A stretch of DNA of 64,000 bases from CAYUZU01 sp964448675 (GTDB taxonomy: Bacteria > Planctomycetota > Phycisphaerae > UBA1845 > Fen-1342), in assembly GCA_964448675.1 (NCBI GenBank), contig CAYUZU010000004.1:62001-126000 (forward strand), read 5' to 3'. A program made the translations under genes and the position numbers. The notes beneath the pieces were generated by a model, which saw only the letters and a list, made by a program, of their open reading frames with translations, ran no database searches and was not told where the DNA came from. The stretch's first letter is position 1; each line of letters starts with the position of its first letter. Shown here one piece after another: positions 43,393 to 52,611 of this stretch.

Positions 43393-45333
43393 ATGGCCAT
43401 CAAGCAGCTGAACGAGGAGCAGGTTCGCACCTGGACACTCGAGCAGAAGGACCGCTGGTGGCTGGAGAACGTCTTCCAGGGAGACGTTCCCCAGTTCACG
43501 CTCCGCGCGGGCCTGATGGGGTTCTTCCTCGGGTTTGTCCTCTCGATCACCAACCTCTACGTCGGTGCCAAGACCGGCTGGACGCTGGGCGTGGGAATCA
43601 CGTCGGTGATTCTCGCGTACGCCCTGTTCAAGGCGCTCACCGGGGCCTGGAACAAGTCGTTTCCCGACTGGCCGGCGCGGCCCTACCACGTGCTTGAAAA
43701 CAACATCATGCAGTCCATCGCGACGGCGGCGGGGTACATGACCGCGCCGCTGATCTCGTCGCTGGCGGCGTACATGATGGTGACGGGCACGGTCATTCCG
43801 TGGTGGCAGGCGATCTTCTGGCTGTTCGTGCTGGCGATTCTCGGCGTGCTGTTCGCGTTTCCAATGAAGCGGCGCTTCATCAATGACGAGCAGCAGCCGT
43901 TCCCCGAAGGCCGGGCCGCGGGCGTGGTGATGGACACGCTGCACAGCCAGGAAGAAGGCAAGGTCAGCCTGGCGCCCAAGCTGCTGATCTACTCGGCACT
44001 GGCGGCGGCCCTGGCCAAACTGGGCCAGGCCGAGAAGGTGATGGACTCCATCGCGCTGAAGTTCCATTTCCCCGAGTACCTGGACGGGCCACTGTACGCC
44101 CTGGCCAATGCCTTTGGCTTCAAGCCGGCGATCATGGGTACCTCGCTCAAGCAGCTCACGATCCGGCCCGAGGTCGACATTGCCATGATTGGTGCCGGCG
44201 GGCTCATGGGCATTCGCACGGGCGTATCACTGATGATCGGGGCCAGCATCAACTACTTCATCCTGGCACCGATCTTCATCCAGAACGGTGACATCCTCGG
44301 CAAGGTCAATGCCGCGGGCGAGACGGTGTACGGCTTCCGCCAGATCACGTACTGGGCGTTGTGGGGTGGCGTGGCGATGATGACGACGGCGTCGCTGCTG
44401 TCGTTCTTCGCCAAGCCGGAGATGCTGCTGCGGTCGTTCAAGGGCATGATCGGCGGCGGCCCCAAGCAGGGCGAGGACCCGGTCAAGCACATCGAATTGC
44501 CGATGTACGTTTTCTTCCTCGGCATCCCGATCGTCGGCCTGCTGACGGTGTACATGGCGGAGGCGTTCTTCGGCGTGACGTGGTATTTCGCGCTGATCGC
44601 GATTCCGCTGGTGTTCATCTTCTGCCTGATCGCGGCGAATTCGACTGCGCTGACGTCGATCACGCCGACCGGGGCCATGGGCAAGCTGACACAGCTCACG
44701 TTTGCGGTGCTCGCGCCGGGCAAGATCGGCACCAACCTGATTACGGCCGGCATCACCGGCGAGGTCGCCAGCAACTCCTCGAACCTGCTGATGAACATCA
44801 AGCCCGGGTACATGCTCGGCGCCAAGCCGCGACTGCAGGCGCTGGGCCACTGCCTGGGCGCGGTGTCCGGTTCGATCGCGTCGGTGCTGGTCTTCTATCC
44901 GCTGTTCCTGCGCGGCAACCCGGACAACCTCGTGAACGAAGATTACCCGATGCCCGCGGCCGCGATCTGGAAGGCCGTCGCGGAAATCCTGACCGAAGGC
45001 CTCGACAAGCTGCCGATGACGGCGGCCTGGGCGGCACTCATCGGCGGCATCGCCGGCATCGTGCTGGAGATCATCAAGATCCGGGCCAAGGGCAAGTTCC
45101 CGCTGTCGGCCGTCGGCATGGGGCTGGCGATGGTCATCCCGTTCAGCCTGTGTCTGGCGATGTTCGCCGGCGCGTTCTTCTTCTGGCTCGTGGAGAGATT
45201 CACCTCGACCGAGAACAGGTTCCGCCAGATGACGCTGGAGAACCAGGAGCCGCTGTGTGCGGGCGTGGTCGCGGGGGCCGCCCTGATGGGGATCGCGGTG
45301 ATGGCGTTCGAGGTGTTCGTGATCGGCGTCTGA
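43393..45333 (+). CDS. OPT-family oligopeptide transporter
   Basis: A 646-residue membrane protein with about 15-16 hydrophobic helices. The segment F-T-L-R-A-G-L-M-G-F-F-L-G near residue 40, A-K-T-G-W-T-L-G-V-G near 65, N-x-x-Q-S-I-A-T-A-A-G near 115 and G-A-G-G-L-M-G-I-R-T-G near 260 match the conserved blocks of bacterial OPT transporters, proton-coupled importers of small peptides or metal chelates. ATG 43393 places the conserved part correctly; an upstream frame to 43282 lacks supporting sequence. A lipoprotein gene starts 27 bases downstream. It is divergent from the metallopeptidase-like gene across a 235-base gap with no other gene. Confidence 0.9.
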   Translation: MAIKQLNEEQVRTWTLEQKDRWWLENVFQGDVPQFTLRAGLMGFFLGFVLSITNLYVGAKTGWTLGVGITSVILAYALFKALTGAWNKSFPDWPARPYHVLENNIMQSIATAAGYMTAPLISSLAAYMMVTGTVIPWWQAIFWLFVLAILGVLFAFPMKRRFINDEQQPFPEGRAAGVVMDTLHSQEEGKVSLAPKLLIYSALAAALAKLGQAEKVMDSIALKFHFPEYLDGPLYALANAFGFKPAIMGTSLKQLTIRPEVDIAMIGAGGLMGIRTGVSLMIGASINYFILAPIFIQNGDILGKVNAAGETVYGFRQITYWALWGGVAMMTTASLLSFFAKPEMLLRSFKGMIGGGPKQGEDPVKHIELPMYVFFLGIPIVGLLTVYMAEAFFGVTWYFALIAIPLVFIFCLIAANSTALTSITPTGAMGKLTQLTFAVLAPGKIGTNLITAGITGEVASNSSNLLMNIKPGYMLGAKPRLQALGHCLGAVSGSIASVLVFYPLFLRGNPDNLVNEDYPMPAAAIWKAVAEILTEGLDKLPMTAAWAALIGGIAGIVLEIIKIRAKGKFPLSAVGMGLAMVIPFSLCLAMFAGAFFFWLVERFTSTENRFRQMTLENQEPLCAGVVAGAALMGIAVMAFEVFVIGV

Positions 45334-45359
45334 CCGCAACGCCGCCAAGGAGAGCAAAC

Positions 45360-46334
45360 GTGAATCCGACATGGATCAAGCGATGCGGCGTGGTGGGGCT
45401 GCTGGCGGCCGCGACGTTCATCGGCTGCGCCCCGCCCGAGCCCGACCAGGACGCCATCCTGTGGTACTTTCGCAGTGCGCGGGTGGACGGCGAGGTTCGG
45501 CGGGTCTGGCCCGCGGGGCAGGCCTACGTCGACAAGGTGCTGACGACCTGGGCCGAGCTGCAGCAGGAGCTTGACGCGCTGCGCGAGGTGACGACGGTGA
45601 ATTCGCTTTGGCGCGAGGACGATCCACGCTGGTTCGATACCGAACTGGTCGTGGAGCACACACGCGAGCTGATCGAGCTCAACGAAGCCCGCAAGCCCAA
45701 ACGCGCGCTGTTGCTCGAGCAGCTCGAGGAAGCGGTCAACGACGTGCCGGATGCCCCGGGGCTGAACGCTGCCGCCGCCAAGAAGGCCTTCGCCGAACTC
45801 GCCTGGGAGGCGCTGTCGGGCAAGGGCACCGATCTGCGCGCAACCGTCGAGGACCTGGAGGGGCTGGTGGCCGATCGGCTGCGGCTGTATCGGGCCGTGG
45901 CGGCGCAGGGCGACACGTTCGACGGCGGCGACTTTCCGGCCGTGCACGACGTCTTGCGGCGCAAGCTGCGCGAGCGGCGTAGCGCGTTCATCGACGCCGC
46001 CGCCGACGAGATCGCATCGATCAACGAGCGGATGAAGACGATCGACAAGCGCCAGGAGCGCGACGAGTACAGCTATCTCTTCTGGTACCGCACGCACCTG
46101 CGGGAGTCGCTCCAGGCCATTCCCAAGGGGCTGTATCAGCGTGCAGCCAAGGCACGCGCAGAGCTCGAAGAACTGCGCGAAACCGCGGAAGCGGCCGCCA
46201 AACCCGATCCGCAGCGCGCCCGCAAGATCGCCCATCTGGAGGCACTGATCCCCGACCTTGAGGCCGATCGCGAAGCTTTGCAGGCGCGGATCGACCCGAT
46301 CATCGCAAGCACCGAGGCGTCGCAGGAAGAGTAA
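45360..46334 (+). CDS. Coiled-coil lipoprotein, function unknown
   Basis: A 324-residue lipoprotein. The N-terminus (G-V-V-G-L-L-A-A-A-T-F-I-G-C-A-P-P) gives a lipobox with Cys near residue 20. The mature protein is almost entirely charged and helical, with long coiled-coil stretches (L-E-Q-L-E-E-A-V, R-A-R-K-I-A-H-L-E-A-L-I-P-D-L-E). The start is GTG at 45360, preceded by AAGGAGAG. The close spacing after the OPT gene suggests one operon, so it may help the transporter or cell-envelope linkage. No family recognised. Confidence 0.72.
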   Translation: MNPTWIKRCGVVGLLAAATFIGCAPPEPDQDAILWYFRSARVDGEVRRVWPAGQAYVDKVLTTWAELQQELDALREVTTVNSLWREDDPRWFDTELVVEHTRELIELNEARKPKRALLLEQLEEAVNDVPDAPGLNAAAAKKAFAELAWEALSGKGTDLRATVEDLEGLVADRLRLYRAVAAQGDTFDGGDFPAVHDVLRRKLRERRSAFIDAAADEIASINERMKTIDKRQERDEYSYLFWYRTHLRESLQAIPKGLYQRAAKARAELEELRETAEAAAKPDPQRARKIAHLEALIPDLEADREALQARIDPIIASTEASQEE

Positions 46335-46466
46335 CCCGCCACGTCCGAAAACCTGCCGCAGCCCCCAAGAACAAGCACGCTGGCCACTGGTCAGCCGCAC
46401 GGCTAAACTGCGCTGTTGCGTGGTCACAGGCGAGCAGCGTTTCCCCGATTTCCGGAGCGCCGAGCG

Positions 46467-47927
46467 TTGTTGCACAAGTTGCAGGACATCGTGGAAGGAT
46501 TTCCGCCCGGGCGCGTACCGCTGTTGCTGCTGACACTGGCGGTGCTGTCGGCCGGGGCGATCATCTACCGCGAGGCGGCGACGACGGATCGTGCACTGAC
46601 GGTGTGGACGTTTACGCACATCGCGTCAGAGGAGTTCAAGGACACGCTGGAGGGGCACCCGCGCTGGCAACTCGTGGGACGCGGTGCCAGCCGGATGGCG
46701 GGCGATGAAGGCGACACCGCGCCGCCGTACACCGCCACGGCCACCCGGCCGGGCCCCGAACGCGTCCCGGTGCGGCTGAGCAACCTGGGCGGAGCGATGT
46801 TCGATCGGCTGGCACTGGCCATCATGACGCGTACCGAATTGCCGAACCTGGTCGAGGTCGAGCAGGCGTTCGTCGGGCGCTATCTGCGCGGCCCAGCGGC
46901 GCACATACCGTTTGTCGACCTTACCGAACGACTGAAATCCGAAGACTGGTACGGCAAGGTCGTGCCCGCGCGCTTTGCGCGCTATAGCGTAGAGGGGCGC
47001 ATCTTCGGCATTCCGCATGATGTACACCCCATGGTGCTGGTGTATCGCCCTGATGTACTGGCCGACCTGGGCTACACGCCCGCAGATCTGGCAACGTGGG
47101 AGGGCTTCAAGCAGGCAGCCCGCGACTTCTACCGGCCTGGGGCAACGGGAACATCCGCGTGGCGGCGCGGGATCGCCTTGCACACGACCGAGGGGTGGGA
47201 TTTCCTGATGCTGCTGTGGCAGCGCGGTGGCGATGTGTTTGATGCGCAGGGGGACGTCATTATCGATGATCCGCTCGCGATCGACACGCTCGAGTTCTAC
47301 GTCTCGCTATTCAACGAAGAAACGCCCGTCGCGGGTGGCAAGCTCAGTGATCTAATCGAGGATTGCCGCGCGTTGGCCAATGGACAGTTCCTGGCCTATG
47401 CGGCGCCAGACTGGATGCTCGCCGCGATGCAGCTCAACGCCGAGACCATCCTCAAAGGCAAGGTGAAGTGCATTCCGCTGCCGGCCTGGGAGACCGGCGG
47501 GCGCCGTACCAGCACGGCGGGGGGGACGGCAATGTTCATTCCCGCGGACGCCAAGCGCACCGACGAATCGTGGACATTGGCCAAGGACCTGTATTTCAAC
47601 GAGGACGCGCTCATCAAGCGCTTTCGCAAGCAGAACATCATCCCCGCCCTGACAACCGTGTATGACCATTCGGTCTTCGACGAGCCGCTGCCGTTCTTTC
47701 AGGGACAGGCGGTCGGGCGGCTGCTGACGGAATTGGCGCCGGAGGTGCCGCCGATCAACGGCTCGCCCTATACGCCGGAAGCGTCCAAGTACTTGGACAT
47801 TGTCATCCCGCAGGTGCTCAAGGGTTCGCGGACGCCGGCGGAGGCCCTCGACGATGTGGCGCGCAAGCTGCGTGCCGTGATGGCGCGTGACCGGGCCGCG
47901 ATCCAAGCCGCGCAGGGGGTCGAGTGA
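46467..47927 (+). CDS. Extracellular sugar ABC transporter substrate-binding protein, membrane-anchored
   Basis: A roughly 486-residue family 1 solute-binding protein. After a hydrophobic N-terminal helix (L-L-L-L-T-L-A-V-L-S-A-G-A-I-I-Y) come the typical blocks: L-T-V-W-T-F, P-N-L-V-E-V-E, F-G-I-P-H-D-V-H-P-M-V-L-V-Y-R, A-D-L-G-Y-T-P, T-W-E-G-F-K-Q-A-A, and G-G-T-A-M-F-I-P. There is no lipobox or good cleavage site after the helix, so it may stay membrane-anchored. TTG 46467 is chosen because GGAG lies 9 bases upstream; TTG 46416 is another option. It overlaps the first permease gene, forming a three-gene importer without a nearby ATPase. Confidence 0.84.
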   Translation: MLHKLQDIVEGFPPGRVPLLLLTLAVLSAGAIIYREAATTDRALTVWTFTHIASEEFKDTLEGHPRWQLVGRGASRMAGDEGDTAPPYTATATRPGPERVPVRLSNLGGAMFDRLALAIMTRTELPNLVEVEQAFVGRYLRGPAAHIPFVDLTERLKSEDWYGKVVPARFARYSVEGRIFGIPHDVHPMVLVYRPDVLADLGYTPADLATWEGFKQAARDFYRPGATGTSAWRRGIALHTTEGWDFLMLLWQRGGDVFDAQGDVIIDDPLAIDTLEFYVSLFNEETPVAGGKLSDLIEDCRALANGQFLAYAAPDWMLAAMQLNAETILKGKVKCIPLPAWETGGRRTSTAGGTAMFIPADAKRTDESWTLAKDLYFNEDALIKRFRKQNIIPALTTVYDHSVFDEPLPFFQGQAVGRLLTELAPEVPPINGSPYTPEASKYLDIVIPQVLKGSRTPAEALDDVARKLRAVMARDRAAIQAAQGVE

Positions 47928-48820
47928 TGGCCGAAGCGCGGCAACAGATCCGCACGGAGACCCACTGGGCAACCCCCTGGTTGTTCCTGGCACCGTTCGG
48001 GCTGATCTTCGGCACGTTCACCGTGTATCCGCTCATCTACTCGGTGTTCCTGTCGATGCGGCAACAGGTCGGGACAGGGGTCGACGTGTTCGTCGGCGTG
48101 GGCAACTTCGGCGAGGTGCTGCGCGATCCGGTGTTCTGGGGATCGGTTGGGCGGACGGCGTATTTCGCGGCGTTGTCGCTGATGCTGCAATTGCCAATCG
48201 CGCTGGGCCTGGCCCTGATCGTCAACGCGCGCAGGCTTCCCGGACGGGCGTTCTTTCGGACGGCGTTCTTCATGCCAGTGCTGGTCGGGCAGGTCTTCAT
48301 CGGCGTGGCGTTCCAGCAACTCTTCGGCCTCCAGGACGGGCTGATCAACAAGATCATCGGCGCAGTCGGGATCAGCGCGATCGACTGGCTGCGCGATCCG
48401 GATGTCGTGCTGAACACACTGGTCCTGGTCGGCATCTGGCTGTTCGCCGGGTTCAACATGATCTACTTCCTGGCCGGATTACAGGGCATCCCAACCGAAC
48501 TCTACGAGGCGGCGACCGTCGACGGCGCGAACGTCTTCCAGCGCTTCTTCAACGTGACCATCCCGGGAATCTGGCCCATCGCGGCGTTCCTGATCACGGC
48601 ATCGACAATCGGGTCTTTCGGTCTGTTCGACCTCCCGTGGGTACTGACAAACAAGGGCGGCCCCGGCCGGGCCAGCACAACGGTGATGGTGTACCTCTAC
48701 GAACGCGGGTTCCTTTCCGGCGACCTGGGCTACGCCGCCGCGATGGGCTGGATCGTGACGATCCTGCTGCTGATCATCGCGCTGGTGCAGTTGCGGGCGA
48801 CACGGGCATGGGCGGATTGA
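47927..48820 (+). CDS. Sugar ABC transporter permease (MalF/UgpA-like)
   Basis: A 297-residue permease with six hydrophobic helices. The cytoplasmic EAA loop that contacts the ATPase is visible in E-A-A-T-V-D-G-A-N-V-F-Q-R-F near residue 190, and the N-terminal P-F-G-L-I-F-G-T-F-T-V-Y-P block is typical of the MalF/UgpA group. ATG 47927 overlaps the stop of the binding-protein gene by one base (GTGATG); GTG 47924 is an alternative. It ends 20 bases before the second permease. Confidence 0.92.
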   Translation: MAEARQQIRTETHWATPWLFLAPFGLIFGTFTVYPLIYSVFLSMRQQVGTGVDVFVGVGNFGEVLRDPVFWGSVGRTAYFAALSLMLQLPIALGLALIVNARRLPGRAFFRTAFFMPVLVGQVFIGVAFQQLFGLQDGLINKIIGAVGISAIDWLRDPDVVLNTLVLVGIWLFAGFNMIYFLAGLQGIPTELYEAATVDGANVFQRFFNVTIPGIWPIAAFLITASTIGSFGLFDLPWVLTNKGGPGRASTTVMVYLYERGFLSGDLGYAAAMGWIVTILLLIIALVQLRATRAWAD

Positions 48821-48839
48821 CGTGGACCGGAGCGGATCA

Positions 48840-49667
48840 ATGACGCGCAGTGTGCTCTTCTACCTCCTGGCCGGCATGGTGCTGCTGGGCGTGACGGTCT
48901 TCGCGCTCGGGCCGTTCGTATGGATGCTGTCGGGCTCTTTCATGACCCAGGAAGGGATCAACGCCGACATCGACCAGCTCCGCCCCGACATGTTCACGCT
49001 GCGGAACTACGGCTTCCTGCTGGAGAATGTGCCGTTCGGGTTGTACTTGGTCAACACGACCTACGTGTCGGCCATGACCGCAGTGCTGGCGGCGTTGGTG
49101 AGTGCGATGGGCGGCTATGCGCTCGCGAAGTTCCAATTTCGCGGCAAGACCATCGTCACGACGATCGTGCTGGGCACGATGCTGCTGCCACCGGTGGTGC
49201 TGCTCGCGCCGCTCTTCCGTCTGATCCAGTCGCTCAACCTGATCGACAGCTTCTGGGCGCTGATCTTGCCAACCTGCGCCAGCGGCTTTGGCGTACTGAT
49301 CATGCGTCAGTACTTGCTGAACATCCCGAACGACCTGATCGACGCGGGTCGGCTCGATGGCGCGGGGGAGCTGCGCATCTTCTGGTCGCTGGTGCTGCCA
49401 CTGGTGCGGCCGATCCTCTCGGCGCTCATCATCTTCACGTTTCTCAACGCGTGGAACGCGTACCTCTGGCCGCTGATCGTGCTGCGTGACGAGGACAACT
49501 ACCTGCTGACGGTCGCCGTCACGAATGTCGTGTCGACGATCTACCAGAAGGAGTACGGCGTGATTCTGGGCGGGACGCTGATCAGCATCCTGCCGATCAT
49601 CGTGCTGTTCCTGGCGTTGCAGCGCGAGTTCATCCACGGGCTCACGCTGGGGGCGGTGAAGCAGTGA
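48840..49667 (+). CDS. Sugar ABC transporter permease (MalG/UgpE-like)
   Basis: A 275-residue permease with six helices. The EAA loop reads D-A-G-R-L-D-G-A-G-E-L-R-I-F near residue 178, and F-V-W-M-L-S-G-S-F near 24 is typical of MalG-type proteins. ATG 48840 is preceded by GGAGCGG; GTG 48822 gives six more residues. It completes the binding-protein and two-permease set. The ATPase is not in the window; many carbohydrate importers share a distant MsmX-like ATPase, which is a likely explanation here. Confidence 0.92.
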   Translation: MTRSVLFYLLAGMVLLGVTVFALGPFVWMLSGSFMTQEGINADIDQLRPDMFTLRNYGFLLENVPFGLYLVNTTYVSAMTAVLAALVSAMGGYALAKFQFRGKTIVTTIVLGTMLLPPVVLLAPLFRLIQSLNLIDSFWALILPTCASGFGVLIMRQYLLNIPNDLIDAGRLDGAGELRIFWSLVLPLVRPILSALIIFTFLNAWNAYLWPLIVLRDEDNYLLTVAVTNVVSTIYQKEYGVILGGTLISILPIIVLFLALQREFIHGLTLGAVKQ

Positions 49668-49782
49668 TGAAGTGGACGCCGTGATCCGGGAGTCTTGCAG
49701 CGTTCGGCCTATGGACCGGACATCTTCAAAGGGAGCTGGTGGATTGAGGGATTGAGAGAAGGGCGCTGGAGCAACGAAGGGC

Positions 49783-49910
49783 GGGACGAAGTGACGGAGA
49801 GTAGGGCGGGCGCGGGCCGCCGAACCGACCATGGGTCAGCTTGCCGCGCGTGTCCTGCAGCCTTCCGGCCCGGTTTCCGGCTGAAGGCTCATGACTGAGA
49901 GCTGACAGCT
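49783..49910 (-). repeat. Composite intergenic repeat, copy B
   Basis: The reverse complement of this stretch aligns block by block with 26600-26728: AGCTGTCAGCT-CTCAGTCAT, AAACCGGG, GCTGCAGGACACGCG, TGGTCGGTTCGGCGG and GTCACTTCGTCCC. It occupies most of the gap between the MalG-like permease and the GH39-like hydrolase and ends 22 bases before the hydrolase start. No open frame of note. Confidence 0.72.
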
Positions 49911-49925
49911 CGCATTGATCCGGAG

Positions 49926-49941
49926 TGACGAAGTGACGAAG
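49926..49941. repeat. GTGACGAA octamer tandem repeat
   Basis: The unit (G)TGACGAA is repeated twice and continues into GTGG, immediately before and over the chosen GTG start of the hydrolase. The same octamer core (ACGAAGTGACG) also occurs at 49786-49796 inside the composite repeat. Confidence 0.55.
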
Positions 49942-52458
49942 TGGAATTCATGTCAGACGATCGGCTGCGCGTTGGGGATGTTCCTGCTGCTCGGCACGGG
50001 CGGACGAATTGCACAAGCCGACGGTGAGCGCACCCGCGCCGCCAGCCCGTTCGGCATCCACGGGCCGCAGTATTCGCACTGGCTGGCGGGCAAGCACCCG
50101 CACCCGTGGCTCGCGGGCGATGCGCGGCTTACCGTGCTGGCGGACATCGGCGCCGGCTGGGCGCGCCAGGACTTCTGGTGGTCGTTGGTCGAGCCCGAGC
50201 CCGGCCACTTCGTCTGGGATGACTTTGACCGCGCGATTGCCAGCTACGAGCGACATGGCATCGAGCTCATGGTGATCCTGTGCTACGGCGCGAAGTGGAT
50301 GGACGGCGACAGCCCGCAGACGGACGCCGATCGCGCCGCCTTCGCCGAATACGTCTACCGCATGGTCGACCGTTACAAGGGCCGCGTCGGTGCGTGGGAA
50401 ATCTGGAACGAGCCGAACATCCAGCCGTACTGGTCGCCGCGGCCCGATCCGGCGTTGTACACCGAGCTGCTCAAGGTCGCTCATGCGGCCGCCAAGCGGG
50501 CCGACCCGGACTGTATCGTACTCGGCGGCGCCATGGCGGGCCCCGACCACGTCTTCCTCGAGGGCATGTACGAAGCCGGCGCTGCGGGGCACTTCGACGT
50601 GTTGAGCTACCACAACTACGGCCAGCACAACGAGATCGAAACCGAGTGGCCCGCGGTCGACGAGCTCCGCGCGATCATGGCCGCCGCCGGCGACGGCGAC
50701 AAACCGATCTGGCACACGGAGAGCGGCTTCTACACCGGCCCCGTCGGGCTCAGCGAGGCGGCGCAGGCCGCGCGCCTGGTGCGCTACTCGGTCGGCCTGC
50801 GGGCCCTGGGCATCGAGCGCATGTTCCAGCTAACGCTGAATGACTGGACCGACGACCCACAGCACCACGACAAGAGCGTCTATCGCGGCATGACCCGCAG
50901 CGATTACCGCCAGAAACCGTCATACGGCGCCTATCGCACCATGACGCAGCGTCTCGGCGACATGCGGTTCGCCGCCGCAATCCGGCCCGAGCCAGGCGTC
51001 TCCGGCTATCTGTTCAATCGCGATCGTGACACGGTGCTGGTGCTGTGGCGCGCCGCTGCCGACGACAGCGCCGAGATCCCGCTCGATATCGGCCGGCCGC
51101 TGGTGCTGACGCAACAGATGAGCGGCGACTGGCGGTTGCTCAAGAGCGGCGACGGGCGTTACGCGCTGCCGATCGGGTATGACCCCATGTACGTGCTGGA
51201 CCCCGGCGAGCCGATCTTGCGGCAGCGGCACGTGCAGTGGCCCAACCCGGTGCGCACCAGTTTGCCGCGGGACAAGAACGTCCGGCTGACGGCGACGGTA
51301 ACGAATCCGACCGACGAGCCGCTCACGCTGCACCTGCGACCGCTCGGTACGCGGCTGGTCGGTGCGACGTCGATTCCTGTCCCGCCCGGCAAGACCCGCG
51401 AGCTCACGATGCGGCTGGATGCGTCGCGGCTGGACGTGGGACCGCACGAGCTGCGCTGGTCTTTGCAGGCGCGCGACGCGGAGAAGCCCTTTGCCCAGGG
51501 TTACCGCCTGATCGAGATCGAGCCGCCGCTGGAGCTGTCGTTTGCCCCGTTGCAGCAGCTCGACCCGGCCGATCCGGCGTTGCCGGTGGCGGTGCGCTAC
51601 TTCGCGAGCAAGCCGACCATCGGCAAGCTGCGACTGCATGTCGGCGGCCAGCCAGTCGGTGAAGCGCAGGAGGTCACGCTGGTCACGGGGGAGACCGCGA
51701 CGGCAACGCTGCCGGTCGATCTGTCGGCTTTTGCGAGTGGAGAGAGTGTGCCGCTCGAGGTCGTGCTCAATGCAGTCGGGCTCGAAGTCCGTACGAGCGC
51801 CCGCAAGCCGCTGATCCAGTGCCCGCCGGCGCCCGCCGGCGCGAAGATTGATGGTGACCTCGGCGAGTGGCGTGAGCGAGCGCCGCAGATTCGCCCCGCG
51901 ATGCTCTCCTGGGAATACGTGAACATGGCCGCGCAGCCGTCGGCCGACGACCTGCAGGTCACCGGTTGGCTGGCGTACGACCGGCGCGGCGTGTGGCTCG
52001 CGCTCGAGGTGCAGGACGATCACATTGCGCTGCCGCAAAGCCGGGCGATCTGGAATTGGGATTCGCTGCAGGTCGCGTTCGACCTGGCCACCGACGCGCG
52101 CCCAAACGAGCCATTCGGGGACAACGATCTCGAGATTGAGCTTGGTGGCGTGGGTGACGAGCACTGGTGCTACCTGGGTGCCTGTCCGGCGGGCTGGCCG
52201 CAGGCGGAGTTGACGTCCAAGCTGCGCGGTATCGTGCGGGCCGACGAGGCCCGCGGCCGCGTGACGTACGAGTTGCTCGTGCCGGCGGAGTTGATCGTGT
52301 CGGCAGCGGAGCTGGTGCCCCACACGGTGATGGGCTTCTCGCTGCTCGTGAACGACAACGACGGCGCGGGACGCAGCGGCTGGGTCGAGCTCACGCCGGG
52401 CATCGGCCTGGGCAAGCGGCCGGCCGAATTCGGCTGGCTGTGGCTGCAACCGGAGTAG
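49933..52458 (+). CDS. Exported clan GH-A glycoside hydrolase (GH39-like) with CBM9-like C-terminus
   Basis: A predicted 841-residue protein. A hydrophobic N-terminus (I-G-C-A-L-G-M-F-L-L-L-G-T) is a likely signal peptide. The TIM-barrel has W-E-I-W-N-E-P-N with acid/base Glu near residue 160 and a nucleophile candidate in W-H-T-E-S-G-F near residue 263, matching GH39 and related clan GH-A enzymes. Beta-sandwich domains follow at about 380-620. The last 200 residues resemble family 9 carbohydrate-binding modules (I-D-G-D-L-G-E-W ... W-N-W-D-S-L-Q-V-A-F-D). GTG 49933 has GGAG 7 bases upstream but lies inside an octamer repeat; TTG 49915 is an alternative. The substrate is unknown. Confidence 0.82.
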   Translation: MTKWNSCQTIGCALGMFLLLGTGGRIAQADGERTRAASPFGIHGPQYSHWLAGKHPHPWLAGDARLTVLADIGAGWARQDFWWSLVEPEPGHFVWDDFDRAIASYERHGIELMVILCYGAKWMDGDSPQTDADRAAFAEYVYRMVDRYKGRVGAWEIWNEPNIQPYWSPRPDPALYTELLKVAHAAAKRADPDCIVLGGAMAGPDHVFLEGMYEAGAAGHFDVLSYHNYGQHNEIETEWPAVDELRAIMAAAGDGDKPIWHTESGFYTGPVGLSEAAQAARLVRYSVGLRALGIERMFQLTLNDWTDDPQHHDKSVYRGMTRSDYRQKPSYGAYRTMTQRLGDMRFAAAIRPEPGVSGYLFNRDRDTVLVLWRAAADDSAEIPLDIGRPLVLTQQMSGDWRLLKSGDGRYALPIGYDPMYVLDPGEPILRQRHVQWPNPVRTSLPRDKNVRLTATVTNPTDEPLTLHLRPLGTRLVGATSIPVPPGKTRELTMRLDASRLDVGPHELRWSLQARDAEKPFAQGYRLIEIEPPLELSFAPLQQLDPADPALPVAVRYFASKPTIGKLRLHVGGQPVGEAQEVTLVTGETATATLPVDLSAFASGESVPLEVVLNAVGLEVRTSARKPLIQCPPAPAGAKIDGDLGEWRERAPQIRPAMLSWEYVNMAAQPSADDLQVTGWLAYDRRGVWLALEVQDDHIALPQSRAIWNWDSLQVAFDLATDARPNEPFGDNDLEIELGGVGDEHWCYLGACPAGWPQAELTSKLRGIVRADEARGRVTYELLVPAELIVSAAELVPHTVMGFSLLVNDNDGAGRSGWVELTPGIGLGKRPAEFGWLWLQPE

Positions 52459-52549
52459 GCCAGGCAAGGCGTAGGGCGGGGTCTATCGGCCGGATGGACG
52501 CCGCAGGAGCGCCGTGTCGAACCGCGCATCCGGGACCGGCGGGCAGAAG

Positions 52550-52573
52550 CCCGGCCCGCCCTTGCGGGCCGGG
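52550..52573 (+). terminator. Perfect GC-rich hairpin upstream of the GH2 gene
   Basis: CCCGGCCCGC and GCGGGCCGGG form a perfect 10-bp stem around CCTT, 92 bases after the GH39-like stop and 38 bases before the GH2 start. There is no clean T-run, so it may terminate, attenuate or stabilise the messenger between the two hydrolases. Confidence 0.5.
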
Positions 52574-52611
52574 TGTTGGGAAAGCACGCACAAGACTGCA
52601 CAGGAACGCGA

